A DNA stretch of 64,000 nt from contig JTDE01000309.1 of the NCBI GenBank assembly GCA_014338405.1, forward strand, positions 240,855 through 304,854. Reading direction: 5' to 3'. Position 1 is the stretch's first letter. Every line of letters begins with the position of its first letter. This DNA is from Paragonimus skrjabini miyazakii. Lineage: Eukaryota; Platyhelminthes; Trematoda; Plagiorchiida; Troglotrematidae. The notes under the pieces are model-generated. The model saw only the letters and a list, made by a program, of their open reading frames with translations, was not told the origin of the DNA and did no database searches. Shown one piece after another: positions 10,481 to 22,398 of the stretch. Made by a program: the position numbers and the translations under genes.

Positions 10481-10900
10481 AAGATTGAAGTCGTACAACA
10501 ATGGTTTGGCCACCGTAGGTCTGGTTAATTCCCCAGACTTGGGATCTCACGGCTAACATAATCAGTGGCTTGATGGGGGGTGGTTAAGGAGGCTTTTTGG
10601 CGTGAATACTGTTATTTGACCGGGTTGTTTTTGAAGTGAATTCACTTAATCACGCGCAGTAATGAATGCTGTAAGAAAGCTGTGTTGTCGATGACGCCCT
10701 ACTTTCACTTACGTTATGGCTCTTGTTTGCAGTATGTAGGCAACTTTAGGTTTTATGTTCACTTATAGACGTAGATTTCTCTCTCCTCTTGTCTTCTAAT
10801 TTATTCCTGTACACGGTTCGCTTTTTTCGCCATGGTCTGGTAGTTAACCAACAAGGGAAACCATTGGTAGAGTGTAGTCTATGATGATGACGACTATGCC
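10481..10900 (+). mobile_element. probable LINE 3' end and degenerate (ATG)n tail
   Basis: The sequence after the RT remnant has no clear frame but ends near 10879-10897 in ATGATGATGACGACT. This looks like a decayed version of the (ATG)n tail seen intact at 5011-5033. The 3' boundary is an estimate. Confidence 0.45.
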
Positions 10901-13900
10901 AGAATGATTGACTAATTTAGTGCTTAACAGAGTCCTGTCACTCTTCATCTTGTGTAAAACTCTGACTTGAGTTGTTCAAGTATCATGAAATTTCAATGGA
11001 TTAATTACCAAACTTCTCTTCTTCGTATCCTGCACCATCCTATACTGGCCGTTAATTCGGCATAATCGTTCATCCGCTTTGAGAGGCAGTGATCCGAAAG
11101 AACTTTCAACGGAACAGCACGTTTTTACGGGCAAAATTGCTGATAATATTGCCAGAATACCCCTATATGTATTCAGAAGTTGCCGTAAGAATAATTTGAT
11201 TGGTAAGGTCTAGAACAGCTGCCAACTGATCGAACAACTTTTCTTGCATGCACATCATTTGAGCAAATGATCTTAACGTTCTAACAGATGTTTCACGTCA
11301 AAACGACTTTGGCGTGTTGACGTCATTTCTGTCAAGTTTTGGTGATATGTTCGGGATGATTGAATAACCTACAAAAGTAGCAGCAGTGGGGATTCAGGTT
11401 GTCATAAGTTGAATAACACTCAAGCGTGATCGTGTTGGGTCATGTCCCAATAAACTCTAAGGATAATTAAAACAGTTCGTTCTCTTCAGAAGTTTCAAGA
11501 AAACCGTTAGAACACGAAAATTAGTAGATGCAAGCATTTCGAACTGACTCATCAGTATCACATTTACAATAACTTGAAACGGTTTTTTTTACATCGAACT
11601 GTTAGGGGCGGGTGGAATCGATAATCGGTTGATGGGTTATGAAAGGTCACTAAGTCCGGGGCAGGGTCAAGCTGACGAACATTTTTTCTAAACATACAGA
11701 GTCGACTTCAGTCGTTTGACTGCGACAGCTTCGGTAAACCGCTAAGGATATTTGCAAATCAGCATCGGGAGACGCGATTTGTCACTTGGTTGCGGGCATT
11801 GTTTTAACCTAAGAGCTTCAATTATTGTAATTTTGTAAAAAGGAAAACAATACTGAAGATGCCGCACACTGAAAACAGTTGGCCACTTATCCCTAAACCA
11901 CTCGAAAATCAAGCCTACAAGAATGGCCTGTCATCGACGGGGATGTGTCTCACGTCAGGCGCGTGATACACTCAAACATTCACTAACACTCGCACTCTCG
12001 TTAAACAAAAGTCGACCGATCGTTATCTGTGACTTGTAATGACCTTTTAGACTGGCCTTTGTTTTATAGATAGTGCGTACATAATTGATATAGTTGAGAA
12101 ATCATGATGAATGTGATTTATCGAAAGAAGTTGCAGGTACAACTAACTTCTTAGTGCATGTAAAAATGTACTTGGAGGTAATTTACCACCTCATAGAGTA
12201 GACTCTACCCACTTGACAGAGATATTATTTTGCTGGTTATGGGGACAGTCTTTAGATCACGTTGGTCAACCTAGTAACGAACTGTCATAAACGTTAGACT
12301 GATAGGATGTGTGAAATTAACTGAAACACTTCTGATTTATATCCTCTATGTACAATGTGTTCTGAGTTGTACGGTTTCCTGCAGGTTATTTTTATGTTAA
12401 ATGCGTGTCGTACTGTCAACTGAGCAGTTGGTCTGTCTAGAAATAATCTAACAACAGTTCAATATGGGACAATTATTTCAATCTCCACTGGTAGACATGA
12501 GATCCTAAATCATTTACACCTTGAGTTTCATTTAAATTCATGTCAGACTACACCAATAGACTTCAGCTCATCGCATATATACATGTCATGCAGAAAAATA
12601 ACTGAACAGTTAAGGATTGTTACTGGCCGTTGATTAGGGCTAACCTCCAAGTCGACACACCAAGAGGTGTGGTTTACACTGTAACATACACTAACACCTG
12701 TGAACTGGGTGTTCTTAGAACACCCCAATTCAAACAGGATCAGTCGCAGGCCTCTGTGCATGTGGTAGTTATTCGATCTTCAGTCCGACTGAGTTACCGG
12801 GAACATAAACAATATTAGGCCTTTCTATTTTGTCCTTGAAAATCGTATTAGCAGCTGAAGTTCTCGACCGCAGTCACTACAACGGCACATTGTGGCAGCT
12901 GTAAAATCTAGATTCATACAGAACTGCACAAAAAATAGAATATTTTAGTTTAGTGTAGGTTTGATGTTGTGGGGCAGAGTATGTTGCACAAACAATAAGG
13001 TAGTTCGGCAAAAATAAACAACAAACAAATCGCGACATGCGGGAGAGTCAAGAGCTACTTAGAAGACGTCACTGTCAAACGCTTGTTAAGATCTCGAAAA
13101 GAATAAGCTATTTGATTGAAACATTCTAGTGTCATAGCATTTGTTGAGGTAACTGACGAGCTGTAACAAACTGATGGTTAGGACGAACACTGCAGTCCGT
13201 CAGAAGCTTAAGAAAACGTTTGAAAATAGTATTTTCTTTGACTCAGTATGCGACCTAAATGGTTTAACTTATAAATAGCAGTTCGATCAATCTGCCAAGT
13301 TTGTGATGTTTCACGTTTTGGCCAATAAGTATTTTTACATGACTAAAATAAACTTCTTTTGTATCCTTTTAAATCCACTCAGTTTTTAGTAGCACTTTCT
13401 AAACAGAATTCCTTGGAAAAACTTTCAACACGAGCAACAATTTTTGTTCGTTCCATAAAACCATCTTTTCAATTATTCATATAGTTTGAACAACTGCACG
13501 CGGAACGTTTCCACATATTTTATATACTTCGCTCCGGTTTTTATGTTGTCATTAGCTCAGTTTACATGGTTGATCCTTCATTTCAAACTCACCGGCAATC
13601 AACACGTAAACGGATCCCAAGAAATACACCAATGCTCCGAGCTTTTTTACTGCTATTCTACTGGAAATTAGCGGTGTGGGGCGATTACAGCTGAGTGATT
13701 TCCAGATGGATAAACAAACGTTGTGAATCTATTAGTGCTGAAAACCACTTCGTGTCTAACATTTGGCGTTTTATTAACGTGTATTAATACAGGGAATAAA
13801 AATCAAATGAAAATATGAAGAATATTTCTCTCACGATCCTGTTCTGTCCTTATTTCCACAGTATTTTTCCTAGAAAAGAAATGCGGGCCGAAAAATTGAC

Positions 13901-16900
13901 TTTAAGTCAAAATATTGACAGGCAAAATCATTCACGTGAAACGAGCATTCGCGCAGCAGTAAACTGTTCATGTAGTGTTCTATTAGAAAGTGTTTAATTT
14001 ATCACGTACCTATAAATCTTGAACTTTTCTATGGTTGAATGGTGGAAGAAACTTCAGATGAAAATATTTTGGGTATTTAGTGATTATATTGGTATGATCA
14101 CCGGATGGGAGACAACTTTAGAAATTGAAAAAATATGTAGTGCAACAATATATAAACTAATCAAAATCTTTGTTTAGTCTCTGTCACTGAGTGTATAGCA
14201 CCACCACACTACCAAAGCAAAGCTACCACTAAACCCAATACCTTCATGTTGCACAGTCCAGCAGTTTGTTTCGAGAACATCTGTTCCCTTTTTGCGTAAG
14301 ATGCATTCACACTTCACATAGCCGACGATATTCACAACCGAATTTATACTCCTGAGTGCACGATGTCTGTGATATCCAGCTATTCTTGGTAAATTTTCTA
14401 ACCATTTGCATGATTAGAAAGCCTGTTTTTAAAAGTGGCCGCTTCTCCTTGGTTACGATGAAAGGCAATAACTGGAAGCTATCGAGCCTAACATTTCCGT
14501 TTATTTGACTCAGCCTGATGTAACAAAAGTGGTATTATTCCACCAAGCTTATGCACAGCATTTACCGTTGAAATTATATCCCGCTTTACTAAGTGGATAG
14601 CGATAAATACTGCATACAGTTTCCGTTGTGCAGATTATTTCGTTTCTGTAAAGGACGTCTATTGTGGGACATTGACGTTCAGCAGCTCACTAACAGTGAG
14701 TTTAGTGTTCCACAGAGTTGACTGCTTGAGAAATCTTGACTGGGCACCAAATCCCCTGAATCAATTAGACAATTTCATCCAAGAAAGTAGGAAGGTTGGC
14801 CAACTGTGCTCTAATGTAAACATTCTGAACTCTCTAAATGCTTCTGTAGCTCAATTGTTGCAGCGATCGTTGCGTTTGCATATGCTTTCTCTTTGATTGT
14901 TTTGAACCAGCTACATGAATAGATTTGTCACCTGTAAGGTTCAGCCAAATTAACAAATTAGCAAACTGCCTACTGGTAATGTAAGTTGAACAAGTGGGAA
15001 AATACAGTAGCCCCTACTCAAAAGTTTTAATTTTTAAAGGGTTTACACTCTCATCTGTCGCAATTATTTAGCAGGCTAGAAGGATATATAATGAATACAG
15101 ATTCTGGGATATGCTATTCTGCGGCTAGTGTATTCAGTGACCTAAAAGGAACCAAGTCACTGCTAGGTCATGCATGGTTAACTGATCCAAGTTGAATGGA
15201 CGACTGGTGGGACCATTTATATGGCAATCACACTCGTAAAACTGATGTGAACATGTTACAGAATTGTGAAGTTGCAGCGAATCTTTGCACGAAACACGCT
15301 TAAACGAACAGCGTATATGTTCTGATCTCTAGTTGAATAAAACGTTGAAGGACACTTCAGTTATCCGTGGTGTTGATGAAAGTAGTTTCTGAAGGGAATA
15401 CATACATGCTACTTTATCCCAGCGAAATCGTGCCTCTTGGATGGGACACTTTAATGTACGCTATGTGCACGATGAAGGCAAGATAAAATAAGTTATATGT
15501 GGAGTATATTTATGACTGATCATCTCCCAGTGTCTTGTTTTCTGAACAGAAAGACACGAAACGTCTTCTCAGGTTCATGATTCCCAACATCCCGTAAAAT
15601 ACCATATCTGCCTTAACTCTAATAGTCACAATAAGAAACAGCAGTGGGCCTCAAGTCATATATGAAATCCATAGTTAGTAAGCAAAGTGTCAAGCAATAG
15701 ATCACGATCACTGCGGATGGGGTCGCTGTTGTTTACCTGCAAAGCTTCAACCTGTAGGGTTTCAGGCATCGATTGTCGCAGTAAAGCTCATTCGTACAGG
15801 AGGTCTATTTGATCCATAAGCTATCCGAACCACGAGGCAAAGAAGGGCCCAAAGACAGATTGATACAACGTCGGTTAAGGTTGTCAGATTGACACTGAAT
15901 TACTGATCGTTAGAACTTTCAGGTCACTGTTACTTAACAATATCCTGGAAGATTTGATCGGGTAAACAAGATGACCGACGGCTAAGACGTGCTTAGCGAT
16001 CGATCGAGCCGGGTTCTTTGAGCTTGTTACAGGCAACAGATCGTTTATCGACATTGTAGTTGTGCTGCGCCATACGTTGATGCAAGCACCGACCTGTTTT
16101 GCTTATACAGACGTCATTTCAACTAACAGTAAATTGGTGTGTTACGTAAGGGGCATACTAATCGATTATTTATCGCGGCGATGGAGAGTCAACCACCTAC
16201 TGCTTAACAGAACGCACAGTTGGGCAACTGGATAGGTTCGCTGCAAAGTAGATGTCAGTTTGTGACTGGTGTTATCGGTCAGATTGTCATCTTTGAATTG
16301 GGTCTTCAGAAGTATATTCTTTTTTCCTGCACTTCAACGTGTCACTCTCGGTTCTTTCTCCTTACTGTGGATGTTAGTGTACTTGTCTGGATAACCATTA
16401 TCTACAAACCTTTTTTCAAATGAGCCCTCCTTTTCCTGGTCGATCTGTAGTGCATATCATTCTGGCTCTGTGATATAATGTCCTCACTTATCCCCGTTTG
16501 GAAGCAATAGATAGGAAGCTACTGAATGACAAATATTACCTGCTCTGACTTAGATTACAGTAAACAGATCGCTGCAATATTGCGTCTTGATACATAATGA
16601 TAAGAGAGTGTAAAAATGACAGACAGTTGTTAACCACCACCTAATAGGTTACATTGAGGTATGAGTAAATGGAAATCGTTATACAACGAAGTGAAAACGC
16701 ATTTAGCTGAATATGCTGAAAAAACGTAATGCTTGTTGTCAAGACTTCAGAAACCCTTCCTTGAGATTGTCTCTCAAACACTCCCAAAAAATACATCCGC
16801 CAATATGGGATTCAATGGGCTACTCATAGTTATGACGTCATCTTTTCCATATTTTACATCGCTCTTTTGAAACTGAATGTTTCCATCTTAAACATGCACA

Positions 16901-17104
16901 AGATCCTTAAGAAGATCTATTGAGAAACACAAGTTCACATTCTGGAAGGAAATGAACTTACATAAAAGTCAACAGCCTTGCAGCGGTACACCATTAAGTA
17001 AGTGAATCAACGTCGATAGACCTCATTATCCGTGGAGGTACTGAACTGTTTTTCAAATTTTCTATCAGTTCGAAAACACTACAAACCTAAATCGCGGATG
17101 ACTT
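10901..17104. other. long stretch without recognisable features
   Basis: About 6 kb in which I recognise no gene, transposon protein or multicopy repeat of this window. All frames are below about 75 codons, which is chance length. It may be intron or old, unrecognisable repeat. Confidence 0.4.
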
Positions 17105-17136
17105 TTGAGGACTTGGTTTAGGAGTGTCCATTAACC

Positions 17137-17190
17137 ATTATCCAATTTTGCATGCCACGTAATTAAGCGTGGCATGCAAAATTGGATAAT
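17137..17190. repeat. perfect 23-bp inverted repeat (hairpin) at the edge of a Penelope-like fragment
   Basis: The left arm at 17137-17159 (ATTATCCAATTTTGCATGCC plus ACG) and the right arm at 17168-17190 are exact reverse complements, with an 8-base spacer TAATTAAG. The right arm, read on the minus strand, encodes the ILSNFACHA end of the adjacent Penelope-like RT frame. The left arm reads the same peptide on the plus strand. Just outside the arms a weaker match continues: GTGTCCATTAACC before the left arm against GATATTCCATTGCGGCC on the minus strand. Confidence 0.9.
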
Positions 17191-17516
17191 ATCGGCCGCA
17201 ATGGAATATCTACCTCGTGGATGTTTGGTAAATCTCTCCTTCCCGAGGACTTGGTTCCTGTTTGTTTCAGTCTGTTGTGCTGAATTTCAGATATATACTC
17301 ATATGACGTCGATAACTGCAACTTCTTTGATATTTGTTTTTCAATCAGGGAGTTGGTAATAGGACTGGTATCTAATTTGAATTTCCCCCCATCAGAATAT
17401 ATATCATTCATAGTGCCTACATTGTTCTCCCTCTTCATTTCGACGACCACAGTACCTTTGTTTGGCTCGAGGAAGACTAGATAAGTCCAATCTTTTAGCT
17501 CCTCGATGGGTGTCTA
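17163..17516 (-). pseudogene. Penelope-like element RT N-terminal fragment, copy 4
   Basis: A minus-strand frame open from about 17513 down to 17163. It reads IEELKDWTYLVFLEPNKGTV and then VVEMKRE, matching the Penelope RT pattern 'LPADKGN-TVVM'. Near the end it reads LPNIHEVDIPLRPILSNF, matching 'LPKIHK-DVPLRPIVS', the first RT motifs. The stretch between is polar and less conserved, as usual. The frame ends in the right arm of the 23-bp palindrome, so the rest of the RT is missing. The RT palm and GIY-YIG parts are not seen nearby. Assignment rests on these two motifs in the correct order and spacing. Confidence 0.72.
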
Positions 17517-20451
17517 ATATTCAGCTGGTAGATATCAATGGTTGGGTATTGTGACAGATAGAAATCCATTCGAGATGCCAACCAATATTGCACGTGAACA
17601 GTCTGAGTTGTCTGGTAAGACAGGACTAAGATATTTCGTTTGATCTTACGGGTTCCCAAATTAAACCTGGGTGTATAGTTCATTCACTTATTCCCGCGGC
17701 AGCTTGAAGATTAGATATAACGATAGTAGATCCCGTTGAGACTTGGTAAAGTGAGTGGACGACAAACTACGGATGGTAACGTCTCCTGCTCACGGGGCAC
17801 TGATGTCTCATAATTTGTAAGTTATCTTCGTCTTAGTTCCCCAAAGTGTAGTCATAATGTTTTCAAACCCGATCCGGCAGACTGGAAAACGTTGCTAGGT
17901 CGTAGTTAACGTTTTCAGTATTATTTTAAAATCTTCGGTATCAGGATCACTGATCCTTATAAGGTTCCTGGTGTTTACTAAGAGCTTCTAGTTAAAAAGT
18001 TACCAGAAAAAATGTACAGGAACTGGGCCTGATACAACATAGTTTTCCTAAACTCTTGTCTTCGACAGTTCAACCGCTGATTTGTATCGAACTGAAAGTA
18101 ACTAATTTAATGTGCGATTAGCGCATTTAGCCAGTCTTTGTTTGAAAACTTCAAAATGATGAGTTTTCTTTGCTTGTTTGACCAAAACAGACAGACATAA
18201 TCTGCCGCGAGATGTTAACATATCGTGTTTCACTTTCAACAGTTGCTAATTTAAAACCAGATGATTTTGTACGACCAGAATAAATCGAAATATTAACATC
18301 CACAGAAATTTCCTCCTTGTGTTTGACTAAATGGATAGAGGGAACTTAGTGTTTTAAATTTATGGAGTGATCCACAATAAAGCGACGTCTGCACTTTGAA
18401 TTACAAGTGGTTTCACAATTTTTACATTCACTTTGCCGCTATATTGGTAAGTCCATGTTGATGTGTCCATTCCACCGAGACGTGTTTTCCGTTTATCTGC
18501 TTTCACAACATCCCAAATGAGTCTGCCAATATGTATGCTAATGAATTCCTAATGAATACTACCTTTTTCTAATCTATATAAATAGGCTAAAAGAATAAGC
18601 ATCTATCTGCCTGTGGAGATAGATTGCCAATTAAAAACTTCCACGACCGCAACACCCTACAGGTGGACCTAGATACAATCAAGCAATGCTCACAGGTTTG
18701 CGTCTTCTCAACAGAGGAAAAAGATGCACACGTTTGCTTTGATGTCGATTCTACAATATCTGTCAAACTGAACTAAACAAACGGTGGTAAACATGCCAAC
18801 ATATACATAAAAGTCGTTTGAATGTCTGGATAACGGTCACGCTCTCAAACCACCATCAACCATGATAATACAAAGCATGGTTTTTAATAATCAGTTTGGT
18901 AGAAAGAACATCTTACTAATGAGCAGGAAAGGTTCCCGATCACCTACAGGGTCCCCATTGGCCAGCACGTCAGACGTTTTAATTCTTTATCTATTTCGCC
19001 TGGAAGACTCACATGTGAACTGTAGTATTTTCAAAAACCGTTGACAGATCCAGCGGTTGATTTTGTTGTTTCGTTTAGACCTTCTTGCTGTTTACTCGAA
19101 CGAACATTCGTCGCTCAGTGCCTAAGTCAGTAGTTTACACATCCAGTGTTTCCAGGGACTGGGATTGAAGCTCTTCGGCTTTGCTAATCAAAGTAAGCTG
19201 CCATATCGAAATAACGGGCTGTATACATTGAAACTTCGAAATTTTGCGAGACATTTTTCCTAGCACTGAGTTTTAGTCCATTAGACTTAACTTAAAACCG
19301 AATGTCTTTTACAAGATATACGTGTACAAGCCGCTGCTTGTTATGTGTAATAATTCATAAGACAGAATAATTAGTTTTCTTTCTCTCATAATCTACCTAT
19401 TTACTGAGAGCGGCGCCACAACGGGTTGCCATGGTTATACCTCAAAAACCTGACGCCCTTGTGACATCTGAAGAAAAACCATGCTGATCCGACAAAGTTG
19501 CGTTCTAAACTTCACACCCGATAATGTCCCACTGGCTTGTTAAAGCCCAGTTTGTTTCAGTAGGGAAAAAATTGTTTTATACAATAAGGTAACTATTTCG
19601 TTGGAGCTTTTGCAAATTTCAGTGGATAAATTTTTTCTATTTTTTTCAATCAATTGTTTGATCTCATCTGGCAATATTCCCAAACATCTGCGTGTTCTTC
19701 CAGTTTTTAGTGCCTTTGTATCTGCTTGCTTCGAATAAAAACACAACCATTTCAATCCTCTGCCAAATTCCCTAACTACTGCAACTCCACAAAGTGAGCA
19801 GCAGTCATTCTGAATCGTGTTTGTCTTGCGGAATTTATGGCTAATTTATCTGACTCTATCCGTACGACTTGAAGTGTGAACCCAAAGCCCAACTGTAACC
19901 GATCACAACTCACAGAACAAACTGCAGTTTCTATCCCGAGATAACAATTACCCGGCCTGTGTGATTAGAAGAAAGAATATGATTGAGCCAGCGTTTTTGC
20001 ACACAATTTTCTCATTCATTTCAACATAGTTTTTAAAAATGAGTGTTTTTCACTTACACGCAAATATCAACATTCAACGAACGTTCATTGAGAACGAGTG
20101 AACATTCTTATTGTAGATCTTTTACGTTTTCTAATAAGTCAATGAACGTTTGTTTTCTCATACACAGCTTTGATTATTCGCTTACTGGCTTATCGCTACT
20201 AGTTAGTACTACAGAACAAACATTATACGTACCTTTGCAATTTGCTAACTTAATATCAAGCGTCAGATCGGGCGTGGTTTACAACTGACTGTCCCTCAGT
20301 GGAAGTTACTTAGATCAACAGCGGAATATCGATTTCAGTGCACAGTGTGTCGAACAGTTACTGCGAGCATGCAGTTTTGTTTTGTTTCCGAGCTAGGCCT
20401 TCACTTCAAACTACTTGTCAAGTAGTCGTTTCGAAACCTGTAACTTCGATA
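17517..20451. other. no supportable feature
   Basis: No recognised gene or repeat family. The first ~180 bases may hold further decayed Penelope sequence upstream of the RT fragment on the minus strand, but no motif is clear. Confidence 0.4.
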
Positions 20452-20478
20452 GCTAATATTCTAATATTCTAATATTTT
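20452..20478 (+). repeat. short tandem TAATATTC repeat
   Basis: Three consecutive units of TAATATTC-type sequence (TAATATTCTAATATTCTAAT and then ATT). It is a minor simple repeat with no visible function. Confidence 0.7.
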
Positions 20479-21703
20479 TTAATCGTGTAGTGACATCCAC
20501 TTGATATTCACGAGTAGGATGGGAACCAGTCAGAACGTACTCATTCAACAGCACTGTCAGAAGCGGCTGAATATCCAAATTATGGGAAGACAAGACAGAA
20601 CTTCGACACCGTTGCAACTGAAAGCACTTACAGTCAAAGACGAAGAGGAAATGGGTTGTTTTACATTTAACACTCAGACAAAACGAAATTGAGTGGGTAA
20701 ACAATAAGCCGGGACTGACAACACAAAACAGATGTGAACCAGCTCAGTTACTCCTTAATATTACTTGTTCAAGCAAAAGCTTTTCAAATACTTTTGACAC
20801 AACCAAAACGCACGTAATTGGTCGAAACTTGAATGTGCCTTCCTTTGACGATGGTAATTCTCCAGCAGGCAGAAATTTTCCTCCATATCAAGCACTCTGT
20901 AAATATATCTACAAAAGTCACAGCCAAGCTTCCAGCATACGTTTTAATCACAACTGTCAATGGTCCATCCATCCTTCCTGTTTTGTCATTTCTGTATGTA
21001 CGGCTATGTAATTATGAGGGAAGGAGCTGATAGCCGAGAAATGAGATTCGCATACAAAATATAAAGGAACGCTTAGTAAACTTCCAAACTACGATTCAAC
21101 TCTTCAATATTACCACAGCGTACCTGTATAGGGAAGTTAGTAACACCTAACTAACTCGTTACCTTCCGAAGTTCGCTGCAACTATTTTACCCAGCAATAG
21201 CTGGTCGTAAGTAGCAGTAGGGTAATTTAATTCAACTGTGATTGTTAACGGGAACGACCATAGTACTACTGAGCTATTTGCTTGCCTTGCAGATTCTTTC
21301 AGTCAATTGAGTTTTACGCGGTGAAGAAATGAGCATCTATCACAACGTACAAAAATTGTCGTCAAAAAGTTTAATTAGCTAGTCGACAGATCACAAGTAT
21401 TTGAAAGATCAGAATGAAAACAGTAAGGAGGTGTCTGTTGTTAACAGCATATCTCTTGATATATCAAAGTTTTCTGAGAGAAACTGTCTACACTAAGTTG
21501 CGATCCGATCAGGTAGTTAATTGCCAAAAACACGTTTTCCGATAAACAGTAGGAATTAAGTTAACAACTATGTGGCTTGATTTACTTAATAGTGACCGCT
21601 TGCCAATAAGAAAGAATGTTGGTTATTTAGAGTATAATAGGAAAACCCACAATGATTCGTAGACCTGGTTGTCATGAGGTAGTTTATGTCAAACTGATTG
21701 AGA

Positions 21704-22174
21704 TTACTTGACAGAATAAAAAAATAGATTTGGAAAAACAGTAGTAGAAGAAACATGGGCAAATAGCATTATCACTAAAGTAGTGTAAGCGGAGAATAGA
21801 CAAATAATGACAAGTGCAATGAATTTACATCCACTCAGATACCTTGGTTTGTATTCCATATTACTACGGCTTATATGTGCTATAGTACATTCACATGGAA
21901 TATATATTGCTTGACACCAAGAGTGATTTATCCAGGTAACGTCTTCACTGCGATTTCGATGCTGTACTTGGTGTTTAATCCTATAAGACGAGATACCATC
22001 AGTTTGAACGACGCCAGACCGATTGTCTAAATTCACCCAGGTATTCAGTTTGGCCATTTTCCACAACAATGGACAAGTTTCGTCAACCACGACGGGAGTA
22101 CACATTATACAAGGTTGCAAACATTTATGTATATATATATATATAGTCATGATTAGATATATTCCTGTTTGCAT
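21704..22174 (-). CDS. orphan 156-codon frame, possible small membrane or secreted glycoprotein
   Basis: One of the longest clean frames in the window, and I do not recognise the family. The first 15 residues after Met are hydrophobic (GIYLIMTIYIYI), although part of this is encoded by an (AT)n run and may be accidental. The middle has three N-glycosylation sequons (NRS, NRS, NHS) and a Cys-containing pattern, SWCQAIYIPCECT. The C-terminus has a strong hydrophobic segment, CKFIALVIICLFSAYTTLVI, long enough to span a membrane. These traits fit a short cell-surface protein or an exon of one. No clear acceptor AG lies close upstream. A 69-codon frame just upstream (22189-22398) begins with a signal-peptide-like MTALYILRLFCLQNITFFLG and could be a first exon. 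Chance frames of this length are possible here. Confidence 0.25.
   Translation of the reverse strand: MQTGIYLIMTIYIYIHKCLQPCIMCTPVVVDETCPLLWKMAKLNTWVNLDNRSGVVQTDGISSYRIKHQVQHRNRSEDVTWINHSWCQAIYIPCECTIAHISRSNMEYKPRYLSGCKFIALVIICLFSAYTTLVIMLFAHVSSTTVFPNLFFYSVK
22130..22145. repeat. (AT)8 microsatellite
   Basis: A short pure AT dinucleotide run. A similar run lies at about 34527-34538. Confidence 0.9.
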
Positions 22175-22398
22175 CTGACGCTACCAGTTTAGTGAATAGT
22201 CACTAGAAAGTATTTCATAGCTACTTTTGAAATAATCTGAAGCTTCATGAGCTGCGCTTTTGTTGTCGTTATCAAAAAAAGATCTTCCGTCAGCCCGTCA
22301 CTTGAATTCTTTATATATGTTTCCCAACCATGCGAAATCCCTAGAAAAAATGTTATATTCTGTAGACAGAATAGCCGAAGTATATATAAAGCAGTCAT

